Part shown: piece after piece, positions 22,446 through 34,306 of the stretch
How positions within the stretch are numbered: position 1 is the first letter of the stretch
How the letters are laid out: each line of letters opens with the position of its first letter
NCBI GenBank assembly: GCA_910592205.1
Contig: CAJVPJ010000011.1
Coordinates: 24,187 to 88,186, forward strand
DNA length: 64,000 nt
Source of the DNA: Paraglomus occultum
Taxonomy: Eukaryota; Glomeromycota; Glomeromycetes; Paraglomerales; Paraglomeraceae
Reading direction: 5' to 3'
The notes under the pieces: model-generated
The model's input: only the letters and a program-made list of their open reading frames with translations
Database searches by the model: none
Told to the model about the DNA's origin: nothing
Position numbers and translations under genes: made by a program

Positions 22446-23240
22446 TTGGTTGTCATGACCACAAGATTCCCTATCTTTTACCTTGTCGCACGAAATGGTT
22501 TTGACACAAACCAATTGATTTTCAAAAGATGGTATAAACTACAGCAAAAACAGAATTACAATCGCAAAATGATAAGATGCCATCGCACAATCGTTCAACA
22601 GTTTTTTGCAGCCTATGAATCAGGAAAATTTCCGCGAAACTACAGGTCGACCGCACATTTTCGGTCAGCAGATCGAAACCGCTCTTGCCGCACAAAAAAA
22701 AAATACGAGAGATTACTAAATCAACTTCTAAGCTAAAATTGACACATTTTGACAGAAACGGTTTGCCGTGCGCTTTATGAAGAAAATAAACGCTTCTCCT
22801 TTCTTTAAAATTTTTTTTAGAAAAAATTGAAAGATCTGACTTGATTTGGTGGTCCTTTATTGACACAGCTACGGTGAACCGCTAGAGCTGTTTGAAAGAT
22901 CTGACTTGAGTGAGTAATAGAAATACCGTATTTGTGCTATACCCTGCATCAATTTGAACGCCAAATTTTGATTTATACCCGGGTATTAGTTATGGTATTC
23001 CTCCGGCATATATACCCTCCTGTGACTTGTACCCTACTGATAACATGCCAATAAAAGATAAAATAAAATCGAGATATGTACCCACTCTATCTATACGACA
23101 TACCCCCCCTTACACGAGTACCCTGGGTAGTAAAATAAACTATGGAAATACCCCGGGTACATATGTCAGTAATTGGACTGTTACAGACTGGAAGAAATTT
23201 ATATGGTCAGATAAATCTACTTTCTCTCAGTTGCAGTAGC
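22446..23240 (+). mobile_element. Tc1/mariner transposase relic
   Basis: The clearest piece is at about 23165-23239: SNWTVTDWKKFIWSDKSTFS, followed by a stop. In Tc1 transposases this is the W..V.FSDES.F block carrying the first catalytic Asp (here WSDKSTF). Upstream, another frame near 22628-22720 gives GRPHIFGQQIETALAAQKK, reminiscent of the GRP linker after the HTH region. Between them the frame is lost in a TACCC-rich stretch (22939-23155). The second and third catalytic residues were not found. Decayed and probably rearranged. Confidence 0.5.
22939..23160. repeat. TACCC-rich stretch with ACCCGGGT palindromes
   Basis: TACCC recurs at about 22939, 22977, 23012, 23029, 23078, 23101, 23119 and 23148. 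Two of these are palindromic (TACCCGGGTA at 22977; ACCCCGGGTAC at 23150), and a further TACCCGGGTATATAC is at 23504. The spacing is irregular. The stretch sits inside a Tc1 relic. Confidence 0.5.
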
Positions 23241-23989
23241 ACTGAGAAACAAATATTCAGACTTTAAATGTTCACAACTCGAGAAAGCAGTAAAAAAGAC
23301 TGAAATGCGATTTCGTAAAGCATATACCGAAATTTGATATTATCCACGCCTAACCCGAATTCAAGTTGTGAGTGCTGCAATGAAAGCATTGAATGTTGAC
23401 ATTTGCTTTAAGCAAATTAATTGTTTTTGAGTCTGAGTAATAGTAAACAATATTTTAAATAAAATTTTTGTCACTACACCAGAGTTTCTGGCGTTTTGTC
23501 AAATACCCGGGTATATACAATCAAAACCAGTGCAAAAAAACGTGGTGCTGTGGTTGTGTGGCGTGGTGGCGTAGCCCAGCCATAATCTTAACCAATTGCT
23601 TTTGTTTTGTAAGCAAAACATGTTTGTTTTTAATTATAAGTGAAGAAAAGTTTGTTTACAATCCATCTTTTTTTTTGACACACGCTGTATGCCTTGTCTT
23701 CCTGAGGAAATCTGTGAGAAATTTATATCCGCTGTTTATTCCTCCGTTACAAAGAACAAATGTGTCTTTTTTGCTCCAATTTTTAACCAATAATCATATA
23801 TCGAACAGAACCATACATATTGGAGACTCTTAGAACACTGCATAGGAGTTATTCCAGATTAGCAATCTATTAAGCATATTCTCGCATTATACGTGTATCC
23901 AAATGGTTTCTTAGTTAATTAAAAGAAAATTTTTCCTCCACTATAAAAGAAGGTCATCGAGTAACCACGAACTTCACAAACGTAGATAC

Positions 23990-24315
23990 AGTGGTGAGCA
24001 AAAAAGACAGTTTACTGTATTGCCTATAATTCGGTTTAGGTACAATCCAAAAAGAAAAGGTTCGGTTATGTTATTTTACGCAATCATAAATTAATCTGAG
24101 AGTTATTTTATCACGAAACGGTTTCTTCTAGACAAGAAAATTTCTACCGAATATTGATGAGTTATTACCAAAAATAGTAAAAAGCAATGTTAATTTCTAC
24201 ATTAATAAATCGACTGTTTTCAAGCTTTAGATTATTATACGATATGTTTTAATTCTTTTTCTTGTTGTAAAATAGAGCAATGTAAAAAATTGTCTTTTTA
24301 TTATTCTTTCTGAAT
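23990..24315. mobile_element. Candidate miniature element with degenerate inverted ends
   Basis: The left end ACAGTGGTGAGCAAAAAAGA continues CAGTTTAC. The right side, read inverted from about 24312, begins GAATAATAAAAAGACAAT, then TTTTTAC, so the shared core is AAAAAGACA(G/A)TTT..TAC. ACAGTGGTGAGCAAAAAAGA also looks like a Tc1-type terminus. There is no coding capacity. The evidence is weak because the AT-rich background can give such matches. Confidence 0.3.
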
Positions 24316-26355
24316 AAAGTTAGCATAACGAAAACGCGTATATTCTTGTCATGTAATTTTTGTTATTATGAAAAGCGATAGTTCTACTACTAGTACTGTT
24401 CCTGGGACTGTGATGCATATTCTGTTTACTCCTGCAGTTTATATTGATTTTTTATTTTGTAATCCAACTTGCGTCTCCGACTGAGTTGCCGTGTCGCTCG
24501 CTCCAATCTTTTCTCATGCTTTTCTGCTATTTGTTTTTGACACCATACCAATCGGTCTATAAGTAGAAACCTCGATGTTAGTGAATTTCAACCAATTAAT
24601 CGGCACGTTAGAACGTGTATTTACCTGATTTGCTCAATACAAACGATTTATTCCGAAAATACACTCTGTACTTAAACCAAAAATGGCAATCTAACAAAAT
24701 CTGAAACATAATGAAAAAAGCAATGCCATACCAAAATATGGAAAGTTGTCAGGCATACTATTTGATAACGCTAAATGACGAAAAATATTGTAATCATGCA
24801 TCGAGGTACGGCACGAATTACAAATGTGAAATAATAACTCCAGATGGTTTCATTACTTTGACGCATGGTGACCGTATATCCTTACTATATAGAAACTATG
24901 TATAGCATATGATGACATAATTAGTAAGTCATAAGACCAGGACCATTATTTTAACGTATTGATACTATATGCTAAAGTCACGTTTTATGCCAATAAAAAC
25001 ATCATCTTCTCCTATTAATGGGTTTATACATTATTGCTTATTTGACGGTCATTTCAGCAGTAATGGAATAGAATTCTCGATGTCAAAATGACAAGTTCTA
25101 TGTCACTACCTTTGTCCACTTATATAACAGTTTATAAGAATAAAACTATCCATTTGTCAAAATCAATAACGTGCGTTCGGTAGTAATTCGTCTAGATTTT
25201 TAATCGCTAATTAGTACGACTCCATGTTAAGGTTAACACACTTGTATCTGTATCTAGTATTAAAATTCTGTATTAAGTAAATGATAAATTCTACATCTCA
25301 AGGCCGCTTTCCTTAGAAAAAGAATGTAATTATTTCGTTATTCACTGTCACAAATTCGACCTCTTTAATGAACAGGTTACAAATGGCAGGCTTGGCATAC
25401 ATCTTATTATTCGGATTTCTCTGCCAGGAAAAGTCGTGAACTTCGTGCATATTCTATTTTTGGGCCCCTTTTTTTTCTAGTTGCACGTTTTTCTGTATGA
25501 TTGGCATTGGAGGATAGTCAAATTCATATCTTGTTTTCTGTTTCATCATGTTTCTAGTAACGCTTTGTAATTTGACAAAGGAGGTATGCAAGTTCTCATA
25601 TTAATGCAATCAATGCATTTTCAGATGCTAACGGATAAACATCAACTTACAAGCTGTCAGTTGCGACATAGTCATACTATTTTAGGAAAACTTTATGTTC
25701 TGCAGTAAAACTTCGGTAAGCATCCCAAGAAACGATATTTAGCAGATCGTCATTGAACTATCGCTGATCTTAAAATTTAAAAATTAAGGGCTTTCCCCCA
25801 GTATTACAAAGTTGATCTTTTGTTTTGAAGACCCACAAAAATCTCACCTTTTTGTTTTGATTGTTTTCAGCTCTGAATCATGTAAATTTCTTTGTGGATT
25901 TTTTGCGTGCTGTTTTTAACTTTTCTCTTGTATTCGACTTATTAATTTCATGAAGTGTTTTGTTAGAACATTTTACTTGTAGCAAACGGAGTAATTTCAA
26001 CAGTTAAAATTCCCCGAAAGCATAAACAATTCTGGAAAAAGGATTTGGTAATAGTGAATATACACCTTCGAAAACAGATAGTATTTAGAAAGACGGTCTG
26101 TATTATGCTTGGTTACACGCGATATGATTAGCAGTATATAAAAAAATATAAAACCGTATCTAATCTGGCTAGCTACTCATACTAATATTTTGCGCAAATT
26201 TGACTCGAGAGAATGATAGCTTTCACCTACATTCTACCTCGGTTATACAGTATTCCATGTTGGGGATATAGCGTTTCAATAAATGTTATTATGCAATAAT
26301 AATAATTCTATCAGTGGTATTTGGCGCTTCGATCTTTCGTGTCTTTTGATTTTGT

Positions 26356-26471
26356 ATTGTGGCCTGATTTTATTGTGGCCTGATTTTAAATTTATGCCCC
26401 GATTGTTGACTTGATTGGTTGAATTTGTGACCTGATTTGTGACCTGATTTTGCTATGCAGGCCTGATTTTG
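26356..26471. repeat. Degenerate CCTGATTTT repeat cluster
   Basis: The motif (G)GCCTGATTTT or GACCTGATTT occurs at about 26361, 26377, 26429, 26441 and 26461, with a variant CCCCGATT near 26397, at variable spacing (12-32 bp). Possibly a young degenerate minisatellite. Confidence 0.6.
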
Positions 26472-27396
26472 CTGTGCGTCATATTAATATTGATGAATTT
26501 ATTACTCTTAGCCAAACTAAGCAATAATCGACATATTTTCGCATAAATATTCACATATTACTATAGAATGACATGATTTAGTAACATAAATTAAGGGGAT
26601 ATAAACGAGGTTACGTCCATGGGATACAACTGGGTAGATTTATATGGGAAATCCGTTCAGAGTCAGAGCTGTGATTAACTAAAGTGTGACTGTATATTAA
26701 TATATGAGTACATAATCTATCAATATTAATATTAAACGTGATATATGAATTATTGTAATTTTTTTTGAAAACTGGAAATGAGCAGTGATCATCACCGACA
26801 AACGTGATTAAGGCCATAAAGGGATTAAGGTTTCAACTTCGCCGTTATTATTAAAATATACAGAACACATTAATATTACTCATTACATTATTTGTTTGTT
26901 TATTTAAGTATTATAATTACTAACTCAGTTCCCTCGAAAACTAATGGGATAGCATCTGTGTTACTATGCAGTGTAATGGGGGTAACCGATAATGATTAAT
27001 ATATAGTATATGTATATTTAATTAATAACACATACTCGTATACAGGAAAGAACTATTTCACTCTCGGCTACTGGAAGAGCCAAAATATATATAAAACCCT
27101 TTGAGGCGAGTGGACTTCCTGGTGAGTTTCGAAAAAAAAAAACTGCTTCGCATAAGCAACCAAAACGAAAGAACAAACGAACGAAACCACTAGATATTAC
27201 AACGACTATTGACATAAACAGAATAAACTGTTCTCAATTATACAAACAATACAGACCAGTCTAGACAATATACAACTCTTTACAATAAAAAATACTCACG
27301 CACTTGGTTCACTAATAGACTTACTAATAGACTCACATACTCAAAGCACCCCTTCTTCCTACCCTCCGTAGAACTTTTGCCCACAACACTACAAAA

Positions 27397-28182
27397 ATGC
27401 GTCTCTTTTCAACAAAATCCATGACCCAACCGAGCTTGTCTCGCCGTAAGCCCACTCGCCCCAAATACCCCACATTCGACTCACTATCACCAGATACGAA
27501 TGAGGCAGTATCGATAAGACAGGAACAACCGCAGAAACAAGCACAGCTAGTTTCCTCCCCAACAAACGAACTAGATGCATATTCTTACTCTACGCTACCA
27601 GAAACTGAGTATACCCACTCCATTCCAATAACTTTCTCTCAGCACCCGACGTTCTCGTACTCTCCAATATCAAGACGATATACGCAGATACCTCCAATAA
27701 CAAACACAATTTATTCTCCGTCCTCAAACTCATCGTTACCACATTTGACTCGATCTATCTCGACCTCGACTATAGAAACAGCGTCGTGCTGTAGTACTCC
27801 CGGGACTATAACGAATAGTTATGAAGATGGAGACTGTAGGATGATTGCAAATGCCGAAGACTGTGAAGGACAAATACAGGATAGTCGATACGAAAAACAG
27901 ATTAATACAATAATAAACAATTCTAGTGTAGGCAGAAACAATGACTATAATAGCAATGACACTACCACGACCAACACCGGCAATAACACCAACGACAAGA
28001 CCAGCAACGGCTCTCAGAGATACGGCTTGTCTTCGTACGTTTCCTTTCCGTCATTAGATTGCCTGGTAGATGATTGTTGGTTAGACGTAAAAGTAGAGAA
28101 AAAGAGAGAGAGCATAAGTTTTGATTTGGAATTGGAGAAGTATGATGAAATGATTGTTGGAGGGGTCAGGTTTGAATACTAA
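27397..28182 (+). CDS. Disordered protein of unknown function
   Basis: Single open frame of 261 codons from the first ATG after an AT-rich leader. The protein is Ser/Thr/Pro/Asn-rich with basic N-terminal SLSRRKPTRPKYPTFDSL, several Ser-Pro sites and an Asn/Thr run (NDTTTTNTGNNTNDKTSN). It ends in a more ordered segment, YVSFPSLDCLVDDCWLDVKV and a final GGVRFEY. No signal peptide, membrane segment or known domain is visible. Codon use and length suggest a real gene. The composition fits a regulatory or adaptor protein, but no function is assigned. It lies 730 bp upstream of the GNAT gene on the same strand. Confidence 0.6.
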   Translation: MRLFSTKSMTQPSLSRRKPTRPKYPTFDSLSPDTNEAVSIRQEQPQKQAQLVSSPTNELDAYSYSTLPETEYTHSIPITFSQHPTFSYSPISRRYTQIPPITNTIYSPSSNSSLPHLTRSISTSTIETASCCSTPGTITNSYEDGDCRMIANAEDCEGQIQDSRYEKQINTIINNSSVGRNNDYNSNDTTTTNTGNNTNDKTSNGSQRYGLSSYVSFPSLDCLVDDCWLDVKVEKKRESISFDLELEKYDEMIVGGVRFEY

Positions 28183-28911
28183 GGACGAATAGACAACGCA
28201 GGGAAAGAAAAAGACTTGTAATAATGTTGTAATTACAGCGGATTTTTGTCGTTATTCAATACGGCTTTATTGTATATGTTATATTCATTCATTTCATTTG
28301 TTTCATTCACTCATTCACTCATTCATTCATTCATTCATTTTTTGTCGTTAAAGTTAAATTGCCACCATCAGCATGTAAACATTAATCAATTAGTAGTTTT
28401 AATCTCTCAATTTTTGGTACGAGAAAAGACCACACATAACAGTTTAATTAAACGATACACACGAACGAGTATTTTCGTAAAGGAAAAAGTTGGGAAAGGA
28501 AGAGGGGCGTAAAATGGGTTACTGAATAAAATAGGGAAAACGGTTTAGAGAATGAGGTCCTAATACTAGTTTACCGAAATCGACTTGTATTAGTATTAGG
28601 ATAAAGCTTCCCTTTGTTAGTACCTTTGTTGTTATTATATCACGTTATAACAGTTTTTGTTATAGTAATAGTAATAAGATATTAATATGTATTTTTATTC
28701 TTACTGCTAAAACGGAGATATTAAAACTTATTCTTCACACATTGCCAAAAACACAAAACTTGTTCACACACTACAATCGATTGATTGGGTTTGAATCACA
28801 CTTACTCATTTTCAATATACTGCGCCTGGTTATGATATAAAAACCAAACAAACAAACACCACATGCAATTCACACGTCAAGGATAATAATAATTGTTATT
28901 GTTATTTTACC
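28183..28911. other. Intergenic region with ATTC microsatellite
   Basis: An (ATTC)n run with variants lies at about 28285-28340. The 300 bases before 28912 are AT-rich and presumably carry the promoter of the acetyltransferase gene. Confidence 0.4.
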
Positions 28912-29667
28912 ATGGCAGCAGACACTAATGCTAATATTGATACTAGTGCCCGATCAAATGTTCAGTCAGACTCCCACACACTTCCCATTTCCCCTCGTTT
29001 TATCGGACCCCATTATCTTTCCGTGTCTCCCTATTACCTTTCCATTCCCTCTCCGGATGATATCCAGACGCTCGAATATCATCTGTCCGACTCGAATCCT
29101 GACTCGGAATCCATACACTATTGGACTCTTACAATACCTCGACCATATGGAATTGAAGATGCAGAAAAATTTGTGAACAGCTGTTTAGACAGAACGGAAA
29201 AGACGGGTGTCTGTTTGCAATGGGCGATTAGAGTTCAGGAGGAAAAGACGGGAAACGAAAGGAACAATGGGAGTATAATTTGGGACAGCGGGAACGGTTT
29301 AAAAACTGACGCTCCCGCGAAATCCCACTTTATTCCTACGCTAATTGGGATGATCGGAGTACACCTCAGCGAAAATGACCCCAAAAGATATGAAATCGGA
29401 TATTGGCTTTCGCCTGCTCATCGTAACAGAGGAGTTGTCTCTTCTGCCGTCGCGAAAGCATGCGAAATTGTATTTGAAGGTCTAGGGGAAGAAGAGATTT
29501 ATGGTCAGACGTTTGTGGGGAATCTGAGCAGTAGGAAAGTACTGGAAAAGAACGCGTTTGAATATTTGGGCGTTGTTAAAGATAAGAGTAATGGAGACAT
29601 CCCCATCGCTTGTCCTGATCCAAAGAGCGTTCGACACACGTGGTTATTTCGTAAACGGAAAGAATAA
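28912..29667 (+). CDS. GNAT-family N-acetyltransferase (RimL-like)
   Basis: Single exon of 251 codons; the ATG is preceded by TTTACC. GNAT enzymes move an acetyl group from acetyl-CoA to an amine. The order of elements fits the RimJ/RimL branch: an N-terminal strand and helix with PYGIEDAEKFVNSCLDR (about residues 80-96), a central LIGMIGVHLSE, RYEIGYWLSPAHRNRGVVSS (the acetyl-CoA pyrophosphate loop, near residues 160-180), then EEIYGQTFVGNLSSRKVLEK and AFEYLG, the usual N..S..VLEK.GF ending. The loop reads HRNRGVVSSA, a variant of the consensus R/Q-x-x-G-x-G/A. Related fungal proteins of about 200-250 residues are soluble, often of unknown substrate. The frame is open and looks functional. 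Confidence 0.88.
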   Translation: MAADTNANIDTSARSNVQSDSHTLPISPRFIGPHYLSVSPYYLSIPSPDDIQTLEYHLSDSNPDSESIHYWTLTIPRPYGIEDAEKFVNSCLDRTEKTGVCLQWAIRVQEEKTGNERNNGSIIWDSGNGLKTDAPAKSHFIPTLIGMIGVHLSENDPKRYEIGYWLSPAHRNRGVVSSAVAKACEIVFEGLGEEEIYGQTFVGNLSSRKVLEKNAFEYLGVVKDKSNGDIPIACPDPKSVRHTWLFRKRKE

Positions 29668-32113
29668 AAAGTCCTGTGCATTTAACATATGTCTCTTCCA
29701 TTTTAAATGTGAGAGATTTTTTGGTGGCAATCATGCGACGGACCAGAAAACATATACGTAATATTTGTACTATTTCATATAATAACATGTATTCGTTTGC
29801 AAAAAAAAAAGTAAAGGTACATGCTTCTCTTTTCGATTGGCAACGATGCTAGTACAACACAGTTTCCTTCATATGACAAATAATGTAAAAGGACAAAGAA
29901 TTGCTGCAGTGAAAAAGAAAAAAGCGTGGTAAAGAGAGAAAAAGAGGGAACGAAACAGGTGATCAATCAGAAAGGGGAAGTGCAGTATTATGGTAAAGCA
30001 ATAGTGTTACATATCAAGAGTTTTATTTCCAAGTAAGGATAATCATTATGCGGTAGTAGTAGGGAGTTTGCATATTGCAGGCTGATGTTTCGCTCGACAA
30101 GGGGAGGGAAGGGAGGAAAGGTTCTATGTATATTCTAGCTATACTCTGCCAAATATGAAAAAGTAACAGCCCGTGTTTTTCGTGACTCTATAAATCTATT
30201 ACTATTGTAAATCTTTAATGGTACTCCCAATAGAAGAAACTAACTCTTGTTTGGTCGTAGATTATCGACACTAGATTATAGATTAACTAACAAGGAATTA
30301 ACAGTAGACGAACCAATGACGAATCTCAACGTCTTATGATAACTCTGATACTGTAAATGCAATTTACTTTATCGGAGAGGTACAACGTAATGCGAAAAAA
30401 ATAAATCGACACATAACAATAACACTTGCATCTCATTTGTACTCATGTGGCACGGAAACCCTTTTACCCCTTTATAGATATCAAAATACGAGCCTACTAT
30501 TAAGTATAAGTAGTATATCACTAATATTGCGGCGACATGCTAAATTGATTTTACGTGTGTTAAGTTGGCCAGAGAGGAATGAGCGAACTTAATTGATTAT
30601 TGAGTAATTAACGTGATAAATTATGATAGATGACATAAGTTGGGGTTACAGCACGTACGTGGTGACAAGACTTACCCCCTCCTTGTGACTATATAGGACA
30701 TGTTGTAATATCACCGGACATGGTGAACAATCGTTTCTATAAACTAGTAAAGCTACAATACGAAACGCTGATTCGACCCACGTGATAATAAAGCACAATT
30801 TCATAATGTTTGATATGCATAACACCAGACAAAGTGAACATGAACTGAAAATGGCTGGCGCTGGTAAGAAGACACTAGCTAATACGTGGTACATCTGTTG
30901 CATGGACTATTTAGACATGTTGCACATAGTTAAACCACTGGAAAGATGTCCAACGTTGTTAACTTGCTGCCCTATGTCAAATTAACATATCCAGCACAAG
31001 TTGAAATTAAAAAAAAACATTCCCTTGTCTGTCCTGATAAAGGCCATTCTCTAGATATCCTAAATAATGTTAAACAATTTCCATAAAATTATAATCATTT
31101 CCAATGCGTTCTTCGGATCCAACGGATAATAGTTCCGTAATTTCCGCTCTGTGGTAGTGATCGAAATTTTAATCGCGCGAATGATACAAACTGCGGAAAA
31201 CGCCATGACAAAAGACATGGACATGTTAGGTAAGCGGCGCAAATATGTCAATTAGTTTGCCATAAATTACTTAATTTGGCACAATTTCTTGCCATCTGTT
31301 CAATATTAATAATTTCCTCGTTTATCCAAATATCTTGCGCGGCTAGTTTAAACAATATCATATTATCTTCGGCTGAGCTTTCAGTTCTCAATAAAAAAAT
31401 TCGTTACAATAGAATACTCTTTATATTCTAATAAACCCGTGTTAAGAAAAATATATTTATTTCGTTGTTGTTAAATTCTGGTTATAAGATCAAACCGCGG
31501 TATAGTGTCAGATACTATTGAGAATAAAACGTATACTCACCCTTACCTCGAAGCTATCTTTCGATGTCAGAATTATTATTTAATTCTTTGCGCAAGTTTA
31601 GTAGTTTGGGTTCCCACTGATAAGCCATTACTTTAATCCCGCTCATAGAAATTGAGTGATTCTCGAGGTTAAATAATAATTCAGGAGAAAGCGTATACAA
31701 TACCGATATTTAGATCGTCAGTACTAAATGTCAATACAGATTTATTTCGAGTAGGAATATCGAAAGGTTTTGTTTGAAAAGTTGAAAAGAGCTAAATCTC
31801 AAGCCCGTACCAACGCTCTCCCGGGTATATTGACTCGACAAGGGATTTGCAAATTGTCTAACAGTACTGTCGATTGGGAAGGCCCTCAACCATTTCTTTT
31901 TTTGAATAGTTTGCGTGCCTAAAAAGCTGTTTTATTATTTATTTCTGCATTTTCTACAAGATTCTATTCAAATGTTATTATAATTAGTCAAAAGCGTCTG
32001 AAACAATTTTATTACTTTTTTATCCTGAAAAACCATTTTCAAATTACAACAGCTTTTTCACAAGATAATTTTTAACAAACAGTTGTTGATACAGTATAAT
32101 TTAAAACGCGCAT
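29668..32113. other. Gene-poor stretch
   Basis: No supported gene. ORFs at 30646-30985 and 31060-31251 lack recognisable motifs. It contains copy 3 of a dispersed repeat (31764-31845). Confidence 0.4.
31764..31845. repeat. Dispersed repeat, copy 3 of 3
   Basis: GGTTTTGTTTGAAAAG, then GAGCTAAATCTCAAG, a short spacer, then CGCTCTCCCGGGTATATTGA. The same order as at 1210-1325 but more compact. It lies shortly upstream of the packaging-ATPase relic. Confidence 0.5.
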
Positions 32114-32527
32114 TTGATAGTTTGTGGTTACTATCCTGGCGAGCCAAAATGGACATTCGTTAGATATATGTATGGAATAATTGCAAGTAATCCTAAAGCA
32201 CTTTATTATGAGAATATTAGATTCAGTTACATATCACCGGAAAAAGTTCCTAGCGGAAAATTATTTTTACCAGAGAGGAGTACCGTAATTGTTTTTGAGG
32301 ATTTATGTGTCGCTCCAGAGTCAATACAAATCGAATTATTCCATTCTTCACACATGGCCGTCATCGAAATATAAGTCCAACTTTTGTTTCGCAGAAATAT
32401 ATCTCCCACTTAGTACTTTTTAACTCTGGTAGTTCATAGAAGATATTTCCAAGATTATTAGACGCTATACTGATAATTTGCAGAAGGAAATAGAATTGCG
32501 TCAAAAGCATAAGACAAAAAATTAAGT
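32114..32527 (+). pseudogene. FtsK/HerA (A32-like) packaging ATPase relic
   Basis: The first frame (32114-32374) gives CGYYPGEPKWTFVRYMY, ASNPKALYYENIRFSY and VIVFEDLC, a Walker B-like block. A one-base shift near 32336-32345 leads to THGRHRNISPTFVSQKY, then ISHLVLFNSGSS, and a further shift to IEDISKIIRRYTDNLQK. The chain hhhFEDL, GRH.N.S....SQKY, SHLVLF, I.RRYT.. matches the A32 clade of FtsK/HerA ATPases, which pump DNA in large DNA viruses and Polinton/Maverick transposons. The Walker A part is not visible upstream. At least two frame breaks make this copy dead. I recall dispersed homologues in Rhizophagus-like genomes. A virus-like or Maverick-like origin is inferred, not shown. Confidence 0.5.
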
Positions 32528-33994
32528 TATATATATTAATATATAATAAATAGATATGTGTATTGCTTTGCAGACAGGGTCTGTACATTGTTAATTTGAC
32601 GCATTTCTTCTTTAACTGCCCATATAATTGGTATTGTATGCTAATAAACAATTCTAACCTCAACAAACGATTCATTAATTATTGTTTATTGTCGGAACTA
32701 ATGATCCATTTTTGCATTTTCACAGTTCTTCTCGGAACTATCAGTGGAATCCCCAGATGATTCTTCGCCTGATTCCTCATCTGTTAACTCTTGGTCACTC
32801 ATTATCTCTTCCAAATTCTGATCGTGTTCTTCATCGGATGTATAATTATTGCAAATTTCCTTAATTATTTCAAGATTTTCTTTGAATTTTCTTTGAATTT
32901 TAAAAGCCTGGTTACTTTCTTGAATAAAGTATCGGAAATAAGATCATTTATTGAATATTCTATTTTGTCAAAAAGACGCCATCGACAGAGAGGATGCGCA
33001 TATATATCTAACTCATAAATGCAAGCCATGCTCCCTAAAAATCGAAGACATGATATAATAATTTTGCAAATAGTATAAAAAATGCACATTAATACTAACC
33101 GAAAAAGTAAATTGTAAAAATGGAAAAGCCATCACTCTAATAGTTTACTCTTATACAGTTATAAGCATCTTTTGAAAGCAAAATCAATTTTTTGTAATCA
33201 TCTTCCTCATGTTTGAGGAAAGCAGTTGTGGGTTCAAAAGGACCAGAAGATACTTCAGCAAAAAATACTTCTATAAGATAATTCTTCACACTAAGATATC
33301 CTTTTATATCTACTATTACTATATAACTTCACTATATCGAGGGAAATTTTAATAAGACTGTTTTTGTATCAGAGGAATTCTTGACTATATCAGGATTTGA
33401 CTGTATACATGATATTATGTGATTAAAAAATAATTTTTAATAGCATTGACAGTAAGTTGAAATTAATCGCATTTTAATAAACTCAAATAATTCTGTAAAA
33501 ACATGTTTTCAGTGCTATGTGTGTGCAACTGGCATTCTAGCAATATACAAATCACGTTTTTTATCTAGAAAAAAACCAGTTCTCCAGATCTAAAACTACT
33601 GTAATATTTATAGTTATGCAAGAAGCAGAGCGGAGAAGCAGCGGGCATAAGTATAGTACGAGAAACAGAACAATAGTAATAGTAGATTAGAAATTAGAAA
33701 TTAGATCGATGCTAAAAATAGATCAATTAGTAGACGATAAAGTATATAAGCAGCGTAGAATTTACTTAGCATCGGTGTGTTCGCCCCTCAGTTCAAGTTC
33801 AATATTAAATTTCTTATATCGAAGACGTTTGATTTCCTTTATTCTTATCAATAAGCGAGTATCCATTTGCTCTCTCATAATAATTCTTTCCCTGAATATT
33901 CCGTTATATTTTTAAAGCATTTAATCCGTATAACGGCAAGATCGTCATAATACTTGTCCCGTGATCGATCGAGTGGCATCACGATAGTTAATTA
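32528..33994. other. AT-rich stretch, no gene recognised
   Basis: No coding unit is supported. A pogo-like terminus (..TCAGGATTTGACTGTA) ends near 33405 without a visible partner. Short ORFs (32563-33089) carry no known motif. Confidence 0.35.
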
Positions 33995-34225
33995 TTGTGA
34001 CAGATTGAAACGAAATCGGATTAAACCGAAATTTTTTCTATTTTAATATAAAAATTATAAAATTTTTTGGGGAATAATTTTTAGCCTTTTTTTTGGGAAT
34101 TTGGGTTAGAATTTAGGATACTATTTGTAAGTAAAAGAGTATATGTGGGTTTCAAGGCATTAAAAGGAAACCCAAAAGACCCCAAAAATTTCGTTTTAAT
34201 CCGATTTCGTTTTAATCTGCCACAA
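33995..34225. mobile_element. MITE with about 42-bp inverted ends and TTA target duplication
   Basis: The left end TTGTGACAGATTGAAACGAA, then ATCGGATTAAACCGAAATTT, matches the inverted right end TTGTGGCAGATTAAAACGAA, then ATCGGATTAAAACGAAATTT, with about three mismatches over 40 bases. TTA flanks both sides (33992-33994 and 34226-34228). A 231-bp non-coding element with 3-bp TWA target duplications is typical of PIF/Harbinger-derived MITEs. Confidence 0.8.
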
Positions 34226-34306
34226 TTATTACTTCTCAACGCGTTATTTTCTTATTAAGACCCCGACCTACAGACCACCGAATTAACCCACCGGTAGAGA
34301 GTAGTA

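Larger units (their letters stand above)
23241..27396. other. Long gene-poor stretch
   Basis: About 4.1 kb with no supported gene. It holds a candidate miniature element (about 23990-24315), a short degenerate repeat cluster (26356-26471) and otherwise AT-rich unique-looking sequence. ORFs at 23468, 24711 and 26611 have no recognisable motif. The last 300 bases probably contain the promoter of the gene at 27397. Confidence 0.4.
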
